Positions 9,429 through 19,550 are shown, counted from the stretch's first letter. The stretch is DNA of 64,000 nt from Aliishimia ponticola (GCF_004803475.1 NZ_SRKY01000005.1:186001-250000); one strand, 5' to 3'. The notes: a model not told the origin generated them from the letters alone. Numbers and translations are program-made.

Positions 9429-9890
9429 CTAAAGCGGGAATTCGGTCGTATCCTTGATGTCATCCATTACGAAGCAGGCCGAAATGTCCGACAGGGGCAC
9501 GCGAGCGATCAGACGCTTATAGAACTGGTCGTATGCGCCGACCGAACTCACCCGGACGCGCAGCACATAGTCCAGATCGCCGGACATACGATGTGCGCCG
9601 GTGATTTCCGGCAAGTCGCGCACCGCCTTGTCGAACAGTTTCAGCCACTCCTCATCGTGCCGGTTGGTGCGTACCAATACGAACACGGCCAGATCCAAGC
9701 CGATCGCTTCCGGGTTCAGCAGGGCGACCCGTTTGGCAATGACCCCGTCCGATTCCAGCCTTTTCACCCGGCGCCAACAAGCATTGCGGGACAGGTGGAC
9801 AATCTCCGCTAGGGCATCAATCGCCAGACTGGCGTCGCGCTGAAGTGCGCGGAGTATGCGGCGGTCTATTTCGTCAATCTTTACATCCAT
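9429..9890 (-). CDS. Lrp/AsnC family transcriptional regulator
   Basis: A 153-residue feast/famine regulator. Residues about 5-60 form the winged helix-turn-helix (DEIDRRILRALQRDA to LSRNACWRRVKRLESDGVI), and the C-terminal half is the RAM ligand-binding alpha/beta sandwich, including HRMSGDLDYVLRVRV. An amino acid effector and octamer formation are typical of the family; the actual ligand is unknown. It is transcribed away from the 79-aa gene at 10004, and the 113-bp gap holds three similar, helically phased repeats that could be its operators. Confidence 0.92.
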   Translation of the reverse strand: MDVKIDEIDRRILRALQRDASLAIDALAEIVHLSRNACWRRVKRLESDGVIAKRVALLNPEAIGLDLAVFVLVRTNRHDEEWLKLFDKAVRDLPEITGAHRMSGDLDYVLRVRVSSVGAYDQFYKRLIARVPLSDISACFVMDDIKDTTEFPL

Positions 9891-9892
9891 GG

Positions 9893-9942
9893 TTGGGATA
9901 AAATCCCGTAATATTCGGATACGTCAACAATATTGGGATAAA
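9893..9942. promoter_or_regulatory. Three phased direct repeats, candidate Lrp-family operator
   Basis: TTGGGATAAA occurs at 9893-9902 and again at 9933-9942, with the related TTCGGATA at 9914-9921. Start-to-start spacings are 21 and 19 bases, about two helical turns each. The first copy also forms the palindrome GGGAT-AAA-ATCCC (9895-9907). The array lies immediately upstream of the lrp-type start codon (9890). Lrp-family octamers bind helically phased sites, so autoregulation is likely, but this is inference. Confidence 0.5.
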
Positions 9943-10003
9943 TTTTGCCAAGACACGTGAGATTTTCGAACGAATATCGCTTCCACCACTCACGCGGACG
10001 AAC

Positions 10004-10243
10004 GTGTCAACCAAACCCAATTCATCTGATGCGCTTTCCGGCTTCTTCAAAGCGTTCAAGGATCACCCGGCTTCGGTCGATGAGACCTACTGGCAGCACG
10101 CGCGCTTTGCCTTCCGTTTCTCGATGAGCCTGTTCGGGGCCGCATTTGCCGCCCTGATTCATGCGTTGATCCCGCCGCTGTTCGAGACAACCGCGAGCCG
10201 CAAGGTGCACGCGCTGCGCGCGATGCTGACCGCGCGGCACTAA
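10004..10243 (+). CDS. Small DUF6356-like protein
   Basis: A 79-residue protein with a conserved-looking HPASVDETYWQHARFAFRFS block. A hydrophobic helix follows (MSLFGAAFAALIHALIPPLF), then a short basic tail. I recognise this pattern from small proteins annotated DUF6356 in alphaproteobacteria, function unknown; I could not verify the family by search. The single hydrophobic segment suggests membrane association. It is divergent from the Lrp-type regulator and shares its control region, so it may be a target of that regulator. Confidence 0.65.
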   Translation: MSTKPNSSDALSGFFKAFKDHPASVDETYWQHARFAFRFSMSLFGAAFAALIHALIPPLFETTASRKVHALRAMLTARH

Positions 10244-10749
10244 ATCATGTTCCGGCCCGCCGCATATGTTGACCCAAACGCGCCGCTGGCGATGACGCGG
10301 TGCGCATCGGGCGGGGCTATTGCCGTTGGTTCGCCGGGTGCGTTGGCGACGGGCCGATTTGCACATGTGCCTGCCCGTCGTTTTCTGACGATACAGGCAA
10401 GCGCTGCGACACAGCCCAAGCGCTGAAATCTGCGCCGCAAGCCGCGGCCCGCGACCGCTTCGACCGCCATGGCCGGCCCGCCAATTCCTTCGCTTTGGCG
10501 GGGATCTGCCCCCCTGGTCAGAGGCGTCACTTCGCCCATAAATTGTGTCTTCGCAGCCAACACAACCGACTGCCCGAAAATCAGGCGAAGTCATATAAAT
10601 ATTTGAAAAAATTCGTTATTTCATTGACCAGAAGCCCATGCGGCACCGAATGTTTCTGTACAGCTTTAGCCGTGTGACGGGCGCAATCCTCCCGATATGC
10701 GCGGTTAATTCACCTGACAGACTCATGTTCGCAGAGGGGCTAAATCAAA
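10244..10749. other. 506-bp intergenic region without a supported gene
   Basis: Nothing recognisable is encoded here on either strand; open frames lack family signatures and ribosome-binding sites. The left part is G+C-rich. About 10575-10625 is distinctly A+T-rich (runs such as ATATAAATATTTGAAAAAATT) and could carry the promoter for the downstream transporter operon, but no convincing -35/-10 pair could be fixed. Confidence 0.5.
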
Positions 10750-12321
10750 GTGAAATTCCGCAAATCTACCATGGGATCGCTGCTTGCATCCGCGATGGCA
10801 ATCGGGCTGGCGCATTCCGCATACGCCAGTGATGATGACACGATCGTCGTTGGCTTGCAGGCCGAACCCGTCACATTCGATCCAACGCAAATCAGTGACC
10901 TGAATACGTCCCGTGTTGCGCGCAGGCTGTACGAGGGACTCGTCGGCCTGAAATACGGGACATACGATCTTGAGCCGCGATTGGCTGAAAGTTGGGAAAT
11001 TTCCGAAGACGAGTTGGAGTATACATTCAAACTGCGTCCCGGCGTGAAATTTCACGATGGCACCGATTTCAATGCGGAGGCCGTGAAATACAGTTTCGAA
11101 CGCCAGATCGACGAAAATCACCCGGCGCATGGGTCGCTCACCTACCGTGGCGCGCCGTCATATCTGGGGCCGATCGACAAGATCGAGGTGATCGATGATC
11201 TGACGGTCAAGATTACGCTCAAAAATCCCAGCGGCCCGTTCCTTGCGCGGACCGTGGGGATGACGATGCGAATCATCAGCCCGACGGCCCTGAAGAAATA
11301 CGGCGATGACGTGGGGCAGTATCCTTCGGGAACAGGCCCGTACATGCTGGAAGAATGGGAGCCGGGCATTCGCACGACTTTGGCCGTCAATCCTGATTAT
11401 TGGGGGGCCACACCCGAGATCGAGAACCTGATCTATATCCCCATTGTGGAACCTGCCGCGCGCCTCAGCGCGTTGACCACGGGCGAGATTGATTTGACCG
11501 TCGATGTCCCCTTCGACAGCCTCGAATCCATCAAGGAAAACCCGGATGTCGAACTGCAATTGGGCGACAGTGCCCATGTCTGGTTCGTCGCGCTGAACAC
11601 GCAATTGTCGGATCCGCCATTCGACAACGTTCTGGTCAGACAGGCGATGAACTATGCGGTGGATAAAGAAGGGATCGTGAAGGACATCCTTCAGGGCACC
11701 GCATCCGTATCGTCCGGTCCGCTTTCTGCGGCTTATGGGGCGCTACAGAACACGGATGTGAAGAAATACCCCTATGACCCGGAAAAAGCGCGGGCCTTGC
11801 TGGCCGAAGCGGGCCATGCGGATGGGTTTGGCAATTGCGAGTTCATGGTCCCTGAAAGCGGGTCCGGGATGCAGGCACCCATCGAAATGGGCACGCTGAT
11901 CCAGGCCAATCTGGCAGCGGTCGGAATCAATTGCAGCATCCAGACGATGGAGTGGGGCGCGTATCTCAAGGCGTATCGGGAACATCCGCAAATGGCGCAG
12001 ATGTCCTGGAACCCGCCAATTGGCGACCCCGATATCGTGCTGAACAACCTGTTGAACTCGTCCAACTTCCCGCCGGGCTGGAACGCGGGGTCGTACAAGA
12101 ACGAGCGGGTCGATGAACTGGTGTCTGGCGCGCAAAAGATCAGTGACCCGGATGCGCGGCGCGAGATGTATCTCGAAGCGCAGACATTGATCGCGGAAGA
12201 TGCGCCCTGGATCTTCGTGAATCACGGCTCGCAGATCGTCGCGCATACCGCCAAGCTGAAGAACTTCCTCGTGTCGCCGGATTTCGATCTGATCGTCGAA
12301 TACGCGACCTTCGAGGAGTAA
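10750..12321 (+). CDS. ABC transporter substrate-binding protein, family 5 (peptide/nickel type)
   Basis: Periplasmic solute-binding protein of the DppA/OppA type, 523 residues. It has a Sec signal peptide (ending near AYASDDD), then LEPRLAESWEISEDELEYTFKLRPGVKFHDG and other blocks of the SBP_bac_5 family. The GTG at 10750 has GAGGGG about 10 bases upstream; the in-frame ATG at 10771 would leave a shorter signal peptide. It heads a five-gene importer operon with two permeases and two ATPases, ending in an amidase. The substrate is unknown: an oligopeptide, a glutathione-like compound or another amide is plausible. Confidence 0.9.
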   Translation: MKFRKSTMGSLLASAMAIGLAHSAYASDDDTIVVGLQAEPVTFDPTQISDLNTSRVARRLYEGLVGLKYGTYDLEPRLAESWEISEDELEYTFKLRPGVKFHDGTDFNAEAVKYSFERQIDENHPAHGSLTYRGAPSYLGPIDKIEVIDDLTVKITLKNPSGPFLARTVGMTMRIISPTALKKYGDDVGQYPSGTGPYMLEEWEPGIRTTLAVNPDYWGATPEIENLIYIPIVEPAARLSALTTGEIDLTVDVPFDSLESIKENPDVELQLGDSAHVWFVALNTQLSDPPFDNVLVRQAMNYAVDKEGIVKDILQGTASVSSGPLSAAYGALQNTDVKKYPYDPEKARALLAEAGHADGFGNCEFMVPESGSGMQAPIEMGTLIQANLAAVGINCSIQTMEWGAYLKAYREHPQMAQMSWNPPIGDPDIVLNNLLNSSNFPPGWNAGSYKNERVDELVSGAQKISDPDARREMYLEAQTLIAEDAPWIFVNHGSQIVAHTAKLKNFLVSPDFDLIVEYATFEE

Positions 12322-12355
12322 TCGGCGAGGCCGATCGTTTGATCAGCGACAGATT

Positions 12356-12374
12356 GGGCGGCCGCGCGCCGCCC
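12356..12374 (+). promoter_or_regulatory. G+C-rich hairpin between binding-protein gene and permease genes
   Basis: GGGCGGC (12356-12362) pairs with GCCGCCC (12368-12374) over a 5-nt loop, in the 86-bp gap after the binding-protein gene. Only a pyrimidine run (TCTTCCCCTTCCC) follows, not a U-tract. Such hairpins commonly stabilise the binding-protein mRNA or attenuate read-through so that it is made in excess over the permeases. Confidence 0.45.
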
Positions 12375-12407
12375 GTCTTCCCCTTCCCGAAATATTAAGG
12401 ACATCTG

Positions 12408-13355
12408 ATGCGGAACTATCTGCTGAAAAGGTTGGCACAGACGATACCGGTGCTGTTTGGTATTTCGGTGCTGGTCTTTTCCATGCTGCATTTGGCCCCG
12501 GGCGATCCGGCCGATCTGCTGCTTGGGCCTGACGCAACGCCAGAGGCCGTGGCCGAACTGCGCAGCGATATGGGGTTGGATCGGCCCTTGGTTGTGCAAT
12601 ACGGCGCGTGGGCCGGACGTATCTTGCAGGGGGATTTTGGCCGCTCTGTCGTGTTGAACCGCGCGGTGCTGCCCGAAATTCTCAAGCGGTTCAAGAATAC
12701 CGCCATCCTGACGGCGGGCGCGCTGGTATTCGCGGTCATCTTCGGGATCGGGATAGGTATCCTTGCCGCCGTTTTTCATCAGACCGCTTTCGATTCCACG
12801 GCCATGTTGGTCGCGCTTGCGGGTTTGAGTATGCCGACCTTCTTCACGGGGATCGCGGGCATTCTGATCTTTGCGATGGGGATGCAGGTGCTGCCATCCT
12901 CCGGCATGTACCCGGCGCGCGGCGGCGATTTTTTTGACCTGTTGCGGCACCTTGTGATGCCGGCAATTACCCTGGGGGCCGTGTCCGCCGCGATCCTCGC
13001 GCGCATGACACGCTCTGCCATGCTGGAAGTGATCCAGCAGGATTTCATCCGAACCGCCCGTGCGAAGGGCGTCAGCGAACGCGGTGTCGTCTGGGTCCAT
13101 GCCTTGCGCAATGCGGCCATCACCATCGTGACCGTTCTGGGGATGCAGATCGGCTACCTCCTGGGCGGTTCCGTGATCACAGAGGCGGTCTTCTCCTGGC
13201 CCGGATTGGGGCAAATGATGGTGCGTGCCATTCAGGCGCGGGACTATCCGACGGTGCAGGGCGGGGTGCTTTTGATCGCGATGAGCTTTGTGTTCATCAA
13301 CCTCGCTGTCGATCTGATCTATGCGTGGATCGATCCCCGCATCCGCTATTCGTGA
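12408..13355 (+). CDS. Peptide-type ABC transporter permease (DppB-like)
   Basis: First transmembrane subunit of the importer, 315 residues. It has the DppB/OppB architecture: an N-terminal helix (LLKRLAQTIPVLFGISVLVFSM), the periplasmic APGDPADLLLGPDATPE region, then five more helices. The EAA loop is DFIRTARAKGVSERGVVWVHALRNA, and the C-terminal block is VITEAVFSWPGLGQMMVRAI. The ATG is preceded by AAGGACATCTG. It is followed by the second permease after 11 bases. Confidence 0.92.
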   Translation: MRNYLLKRLAQTIPVLFGISVLVFSMLHLAPGDPADLLLGPDATPEAVAELRSDMGLDRPLVVQYGAWAGRILQGDFGRSVVLNRAVLPEILKRFKNTAILTAGALVFAVIFGIGIGILAAVFHQTAFDSTAMLVALAGLSMPTFFTGIAGILIFAMGMQVLPSSGMYPARGGDFFDLLRHLVMPAITLGAVSAAILARMTRSAMLEVIQQDFIRTARAKGVSERGVVWVHALRNAAITIVTVLGMQIGYLLGGSVITEAVFSWPGLGQMMVRAIQARDYPTVQGGVLLIAMSFVFINLAVDLIYAWIDPRIRYS

Positions 13356-13366
13356 GGGGGCCCGTA

Positions 13367-14272
13367 ATGCGTGATACAATGACGGATACGCCGATGGACG
13401 ATGCTATCGCGACGCCAGAGGTGATCGAACCGCTCGCCCGCCAGTCGCTGCTTGCCCGGCTTAGCAAGAACCGCCTGTCACTGGTCGGGGGCGCCTTGGT
13501 GCTTATTGCGGTGTTCATGGCGATCAGCGCACCGTTCCTGCCTTTGCAAGACCCGGATGCTGTCGATACCTCGCAACGGCTTGCGCCCATCGGGTCGCCG
13601 GGGCGGTGGCTTGGGGCCGATGAGTTGGGGCGCGATATCCTGTCCCGGCTGTTCTGGGGCGCACGGATCACTTTGACCGTTTCGCTTGCGGCGACACTGA
13701 TCGCGATGGTGGTCGGGACGGTGCTGGGGCTGGTCAGCGGCTATTTCCTTGGCTGGACGGATACGGTCATTTCGCGCGGTATCGACGTTTTGATGGCCTT
13801 TCCCTACTTCCTGCTGGCCTTGACGGTAATCGCGATTTTGGGGCCGGGCCTGCTGAACGGGATGTTGGCCATCGCCTTGGTGAACGTGCCGTTCTTTGCG
13901 CGCATCATTCGCGGGTCGACCTTGTCGCTGCGCGAGTCCGATTTCGTCTTGGCGGCGAAGGGGATGGGGGCCGGGCATCTTCGGGTCCTGTTCCGCCATA
14001 TCCTTGTAAATTCGCTATCCACGCTGGTCGTCGCGACGACAATCAATCTTGGCTTCATGATCACTGCCGCGGCGGCGCTGTCCTTCCTTGGCCTTGGGGT
14101 GCAGCCGCCGACATCTGATTGGGGAACGATGCTGGCCAGTGGGCGGCAGTATCTTTCCGCCGCGCCGCATACCTCTTACCTGCCGGGTCTGGCGATCTTC
14201 CTGACGGTATTGGGGTTCAACCTGTTGGGCGACGGGCTGCGCGATGCGCTCGACCCGCGCATGAGGGAATGA
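13367..14272 (+). CDS. Peptide-type ABC transporter permease (DppC-like)
   Basis: Second transmembrane subunit, 301 residues from the ATG at 13367 (GAGGGGG upstream). It shows the OppC N-terminal segment (LARLSKNRLSLVGGALVLIAV), the DELGRDILSRLFWGARITL motif of DppC proteins, and an EAA loop ESDFVLAAKGMGAGHLRVLFRHI. It ends with the LSFLGLGVQPPTSDWGTML signature. Its stop overlaps the neighbourhood of the next gene's start, indicating tight coupling. An in-frame start further upstream overlaps the preceding gene and is unlikely. Confidence 0.92.
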   Translation: MRDTMTDTPMDDAIATPEVIEPLARQSLLARLSKNRLSLVGGALVLIAVFMAISAPFLPLQDPDAVDTSQRLAPIGSPGRWLGADELGRDILSRLFWGARITLTVSLAATLIAMVVGTVLGLVSGYFLGWTDTVISRGIDVLMAFPYFLLALTVIAILGPGLLNGMLAIALVNVPFFARIIRGSTLSLRESDFVLAAKGMGAGHLRVLFRHILVNSLSTLVVATTINLGFMITAAAALSFLGLGVQPPTSDWGTMLASGRQYLSAAPHTSYLPGLAIFLTVLGFNLLGDGLRDALDPRMRE

Positions 14273-14274
14273 CC

Positions 14275-15311
14275 ATGACAGTTCTTGCCACACCACAACC
14301 AACCATCTCCGCGTCCGAAACGGGCACTGAAACCGTCCCGCTTCTAGAGGTGGAAAACCTCAGCACTGAATTTGCCACGCACGCGGGAACCTTGCGCGCG
14401 GTCGACGGGGTGTCGATGTCGATGACGGCGGGTGAGGTGCTGGGCATTGTCGGCGAAAGCGGTTCTGGAAAGTCGGTGACAGCCTTGTCGATCCTGGGGC
14501 TGATCCGTGCGCCGGGGCGTGTGTCCGGCGGATCGATCCGGTTTCAGAACCACGGCGAGTTGCTGACGAAATCCGCAAGCGAAATGCGCAAGATTCGCGG
14601 TGACATGATCTCCATGATCTTTCAGGAGCCGATGACCTCTCTCAACCCGGTGTTCCGGGTCGGTTGGCAAATCGCGGAGGCGCTGAGACTGCATCGCAAC
14701 ATGTCCAAGGCCGAGGCGACAGAACGCGCCGCCGAATTGCTGGAAAGGGTCGGGATCGCTTCGCCCCGGAAACGTGTGAGCGAGTTTCCGCACCAGCTTT
14801 CCGGGGGTATGCGGCAGCGCGTGATGATCGCGATGGCCATGGCCTGTGCGCCGAAACTGCTGCTGGCGGATGAACCAACGACAGCGCTGGATGTGACGGT
14901 GCAGGCGCAAATCCTCGATCTGATGGTGCAGCTCAAGGAAGAAGATGGCGCGGCGGTCATGTTGATTACCCATGATCTGGGCGTCATTGCGGAAATGGCG
15001 CAGAAAGTGGCGGTGATGTATGCGGGTGTCGTCATGGAAGAGGCAGACGTCGGCGAACTTTTCGACGAACCACTGCATCCCTATACCCAAGGCCTGCTGA
15101 ACAGCATCCCGCGCGGTCATTCGCGCGGCAGCGCGCTGAAAGCGATTCCCGGGATCGTACCGAACCTGCTTCATCTGCCGACCGGGTGCCGGTTCCGCGA
15201 CCGCTGCCCTGCGGCCCATGCGCCCTGTGGCAAGGCCGAACCTCCCCTGCAACGCATGCCCGACAGCGCCCGGAAGGTGCGCTGCTGGCTGCATCACCCG
15301 GAGCCGCCCAA

Positions 15312-15315
<4 letters not shown>
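14275..15315 (+). CDS. Peptide-type ABC transporter ATP-binding protein (DppD-like)
   Basis: Cytosolic ATPase of the importer, 346 residues. Walker A is GESGSGKS, the Q-loop is MIFQEPMTSLNP, the signature is LSGGMRQRVMIAMAM, Walker B is LLLADEPTTALD and the switch His is in ITHDLG. The C-terminal OppD-type extension has a cysteine cluster (CRFRDRCPAAHAPCG) of the kind reported to bind an Fe-S cluster in some relatives. I prefer the ATG at 14275, with GAGGGA 7 bases upstream; the ATG at 14269 overlaps the previous stop but has its ribosome-binding site too close. Confidence 0.92.
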
Positions 15316-16325
<1,010 letters not shown>

Positions 16326-16334
16326 ATCGTCAGG

Positions 16335-17999
16335 ATGGACACCATCGCACAGGACATCACAGCAGAAGACATCGCCAGCGCCGAGCTTTTGATGGGGGTC
16401 GATTATACCCCGGAAGAGCGGGCGTTGATGGTGGACACATTCGAAGGGCAGATCGCTGCGGCGCTGCAACTGCGCGCGGTTCATTTCGACAATGCCGAGC
16501 CGATGGCCTGTCGTTTCGATCCGCGATTGCCGGGTTTCGTCATGCCGGATGCCAAGGACGATCTGCGATGGTCGGACGCGAAGGTTGACCCGTTGCCGGA
16601 CAACGACGAAGATATCGCTTTTGCAGAGGTCACGCGGCTTTCCGGCTGGATCGCGCAAGGGGCTTTGACCAGCCGGCGGCTATGCGAAATCTATCTTGAG
16701 CGGATCGAACGGCTTGGCCCGCAGCTTGAATGTATGGCGACGGTGACCGCGGAACTTGCCTTGGCCCAGGCAGATGCGGCAGACCGGCTGATCGCGGAAG
16801 GGCAGTATCTGGGGCCGCTGCACGGGATACCTTATGTCGTCAAGGATTTGTTCGACACAGCGGGGATCACCACCGGATGGGGGGCAGAGCCGTTTCAGGA
16901 CCGGGTGCCGGATCGCGATGCAACCGTTGTTGTCCGGCTGCGGGACGCTGGCGCGGTCTTGCTGGGCAAAGCCGCTGTTGGTGCGCTTGCCTATAACGAC
17001 ATTTGGTACGGGGGGCGGTCGCGCAACCCGTGGAACCTGAATGAAGGCTCCAGCGGCTCCAGCGCCGGTTCGGCATCGGCCACCGCGGCGGGGTTGTGCG
17101 GATTTTCCATCGGGACGGAAACGCTTGGCTCGATCACCTCCCCCAGCCAAAGATGCGGCACGACGGGGCTGCGGCCAACCTATGGCCGGGTGCCTCGGAC
17201 GGGGGCGATGGCGCTGTGCTGGTCGATGGACAAGATCGGACCGATCTGCCGGTCGGTCGAGGATACCGGGCTGGTTCTGGCCGCGATCAACGGCGCATCG
17301 TCAGAGGATCCTTCATCCATCGGTGCCGGTTTGCACTGCGACATGTCCAAGGGGATCGACGGGCTGCGGGTCGGTTTTCTGCCCGAAGCATTCGGCGCGG
17401 GGGCTACATCGGTGGATCATGCGGCCTTGGACGCCGTGCGTGGTTTGGGTGCCGAAGTCATCGAACTGTCCTTGCCCGATCTGCCCTATAATGCGCTGAT
17501 GAATGTACTTTATGCCGAAGGCGCTGCCGCGTTTCAGGATCTGACTCTCGACGGGCGGGACGATCTGCTGACATGGCAGGACGCTGCCGCGTGGCCGAAT
17601 GTGTTTCGCCGGGCGCGGTTCCTGTCAGCGGTCGATCATGTGCAGCTTGACCGCCTGCGCTGGAAAGTAATGCACGCGGTCGATGCGCTGTTCGCTCAGG
17701 TCGACATTCTGATCGGGCCGTTCAATACAGGTCCCATGCTGGTGGCAAGCAATTTCACCGGGCATCCGTGCCTGCACATGCGCGCCGGCTTCTTCGAGAC
17801 CACAACCCGTGCGCCCGGTGGTTTCGGTGGTGGACGTGTTCAGATTCCGACCGCTTGCGCGGATGGGAAAGCGTTCCGCGTGCCGCAGGGTATTTCCCTA
17901 TGGGGCAAGCTGTTTGACGAAGGCAGTTTGCTGCGCCTGGGCGCTGCGCTGGAAGCCGCGTTGGCCTGCCATTCTGAGCGGCCTTCTTTCCCTTCCTGA
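16335..17999 (+). CDS. Amidase signature family hydrolase
   Basis: A 554-residue cytosolic amidase, longer than the usual 460-500 because of an N-terminal extension of about 90 residues. The Ser-cisSer-Lys triad is recognisable: Lys in PYVVKDLFD, and the serines in the EGSSGSSAGSASATAAG loop. SQRCGTTGLRPTYGRVPRTGA is the family's core strand region. GSSGSSAGSAS replaces the more common GGSSGGSAAA. Co-transcription with a peptide-type importer suggests the transported compound carries an amide that this enzyme hydrolyses. The substrate cannot be named. Confidence 0.9.
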   Translation: MDTIAQDITAEDIASAELLMGVDYTPEERALMVDTFEGQIAAALQLRAVHFDNAEPMACRFDPRLPGFVMPDAKDDLRWSDAKVDPLPDNDEDIAFAEVTRLSGWIAQGALTSRRLCEIYLERIERLGPQLECMATVTAELALAQADAADRLIAEGQYLGPLHGIPYVVKDLFDTAGITTGWGAEPFQDRVPDRDATVVVRLRDAGAVLLGKAAVGALAYNDIWYGGRSRNPWNLNEGSSGSSAGSASATAAGLCGFSIGTETLGSITSPSQRCGTTGLRPTYGRVPRTGAMALCWSMDKIGPICRSVEDTGLVLAAINGASSEDPSSIGAGLHCDMSKGIDGLRVGFLPEAFGAGATSVDHAALDAVRGLGAEVIELSLPDLPYNALMNVLYAEGAAAFQDLTLDGRDDLLTWQDAAAWPNVFRRARFLSAVDHVQLDRLRWKVMHAVDALFAQVDILIGPFNTGPMLVASNFTGHPCLHMRAGFFETTTRAPGGFGGGRVQIPTACADGKAFRVPQGISLWGKLFDEGSLLRLGAALEAALACHSERPSFPS

Positions 18000-18024
18000 T
18001 CGCCGGCCGCTGCCCGTCCAGCCG

Positions 18025-19431
18025 TCAGGCGTTGTCCATCTTGTAGGCGTGGCGCGCAGCGTCCGTAGACAGGTGGCGGGCGATGTCCTGTGCCTGTGCT
18101 TGGCCCAGCGTTTTGCGTTCCACCATATCGGCCAGAAAGCTCGCGACCCCGCGACGCCAGACGTCGTGCCGCACCGGGATCGACAGCAAGGCGCGTGTGT
18201 CGTCGTTGAAGCCAGCAAGGTTGTAGAAACCTGCGCTTTCCACAACGGCATCAAGATAGCGCGCAATCCCCCGTGGGCTGTCATGGAACCACCACGGCGG
18301 CCCCAAAAGAAGTGCGGGCCAATACCCCGCCATCGGGGCGAGCTCGCGCGCATAGGCGGTTTCGTCGAGACAGAAGAAAATCAGTTGAAAGCCCGGCGCA
18401 GTGCCAAACCGTGTCAGCAACGGCGCAAGGTCCTGCACCGGAGAGACCGGGACCGGAATATCCGCCCCCCGATCCGGGCCGCGTTCCCGCATCAGCGTGG
18501 GGTCGGTGTTGCGGCGCACACCGGCATGGATTTGCATGACCATGCCGTCCTCGACGCTCAGCGCGGCCATTTCGGTCAGCATTTGGGCGCGGAACAACCG
18601 GGCATCTTCCGGCGTAGCGTTCTGTGACAAAACGCGGTCAAGCAGCGGCTGTTTGTCTGGCTCTGCCAGATCGGCGGTATGGGCGGTGGGCACGCCGTGA
18701 TCGGTCGCCGTCGCCCCAAAGCGCCGGAAGGTGGCGCGGCGGCGTCTGTGGGCTTCGATCATGCCTGACCATTGCCGTGTGTCACAATCGGTCAGTGCGC
18801 CAAGCCGCGCGAGGTTCTCCGCGAAGTCAGGCCGGTCCGGGTCGCAAACGTCGTCGGGCCGATAGGTCGTCCGCACGCGCTGCGTCAGCCCCAACTTTTC
18901 GAGTTCGGCCTGAGGCTCCAACGGGTCCAAGGCGAACTCGGTGGTCGCAATAACCTCGATCCCGGCCCGGTCCAGAACCGAGCGGGGCCGCAGATCGTCG
19001 CTTTTCAACCGCTCGCCGATCTGATCGAAAATCCGATCTGCTGTGTGTTCGTTCAGGGGCTCTTCAATCCCGAACCCCCAGTTCAGGGCGTGATCTATCC
19101 ACAACCGGGAGGGCGTCCCAAGGAACAGGTCGTAATGCGCGGCGAAATGCTTCCACGCTGCGCGCGGGGCCGCCACGGGTGCACCATCGCGGCGCGGTAC
19201 GCCCAGATCGTCGTAGTCGAGCCCCCGTGATCGCAACATGCGCAGAACGTAGTGATCCGGCGTCAGAAACAGCGAGGCGGCATCCTCGAAACGCGGGTTC
19301 TGCGCGAACCAGCTTGGGTCGGTATGGCCATGGGGGGACACGATGGGCAAATCGGCGATCGCCTCATAAAGCTCACGTGCAATCCGCCGCGTCGTCGGAT
19401 CGGCCGGGAACAATCGGTCTGGATGCAGCAT
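18025..19431 (-). CDS. uxaC: Glucuronate/uronate isomerase
   Basis: Converts D-glucuronate to D-fructuronate and D-galacturonate to D-tagaturonate. The 468-residue enzyme belongs to the amidohydrolase-like UxaC family. Recognisable blocks are LHPDRLFPADPTTR, the metal-binding-type LPIVSPHGHTDPSWFA, a region with VMQIHAGVRRNTD and MAGYWPALLLGPPWWFHDSP. I chose the ATG at 19431 because GGAGG lies 5-6 bases upstream; an earlier start at 19458 lacks this. It diverges from uxuA across a palindrome-containing region and faces the amidase gene tail to tail. Confidence 0.95.
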   Translation of the reverse strand: MLHPDRLFPADPTTRRIARELYEAIADLPIVSPHGHTDPSWFAQNPRFEDAASLFLTPDHYVLRMLRSRGLDYDDLGVPRRDGAPVAAPRAAWKHFAAHYDLFLGTPSRLWIDHALNWGFGIEEPLNEHTADRIFDQIGERLKSDDLRPRSVLDRAGIEVIATTEFALDPLEPQAELEKLGLTQRVRTTYRPDDVCDPDRPDFAENLARLGALTDCDTRQWSGMIEAHRRRRATFRRFGATATDHGVPTAHTADLAEPDKQPLLDRVLSQNATPEDARLFRAQMLTEMAALSVEDGMVMQIHAGVRRNTDPTLMRERGPDRGADIPVPVSPVQDLAPLLTRFGTAPGFQLIFFCLDETAYARELAPMAGYWPALLLGPPWWFHDSPRGIARYLDAVVESAGFYNLAGFNDDTRALLSIPVRHDVWRRGVASFLADMVERKTLGQAQAQDIARHLSTDAARHAYKMDNA

Positions 19432-19532
19432 GAAGTCCTCCACTCTTCGTTGCGGCATGGGGGGCGCGCGCCATGGCTCGCTGGCCCCGCGCCTATCCCC
19501 CCTTGCTTGTCGTGTGAGATACCAGCGCGCCC

Positions 19533-19550
19533 GCTGACATACTAGTCAGC
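19533..19550. promoter_or_regulatory. Palindrome between uxaC and uxuA, candidate operator
   Basis: GCTGAC-ATACTA-GTCAGC is a perfect inverted repeat with 6-nt arms and a 6-nt spacer. It lies 48 bases upstream of uxuA and about 100 bases upstream of uxaC. The location between divergent catabolic genes is where a GntR-type uronate repressor (UxuR/ExuR class) would be expected to bind. No such regulator gene is within the window, so the assignment is inference. Confidence 0.5.

Noticed and set aside
10240-10563. 107-codon minus-strand frame in the gap before the peptide transporter
   Set aside because: No ribosome-binding site, no homology that I recognise and composition typical of non-coding G+C-rich DNA.
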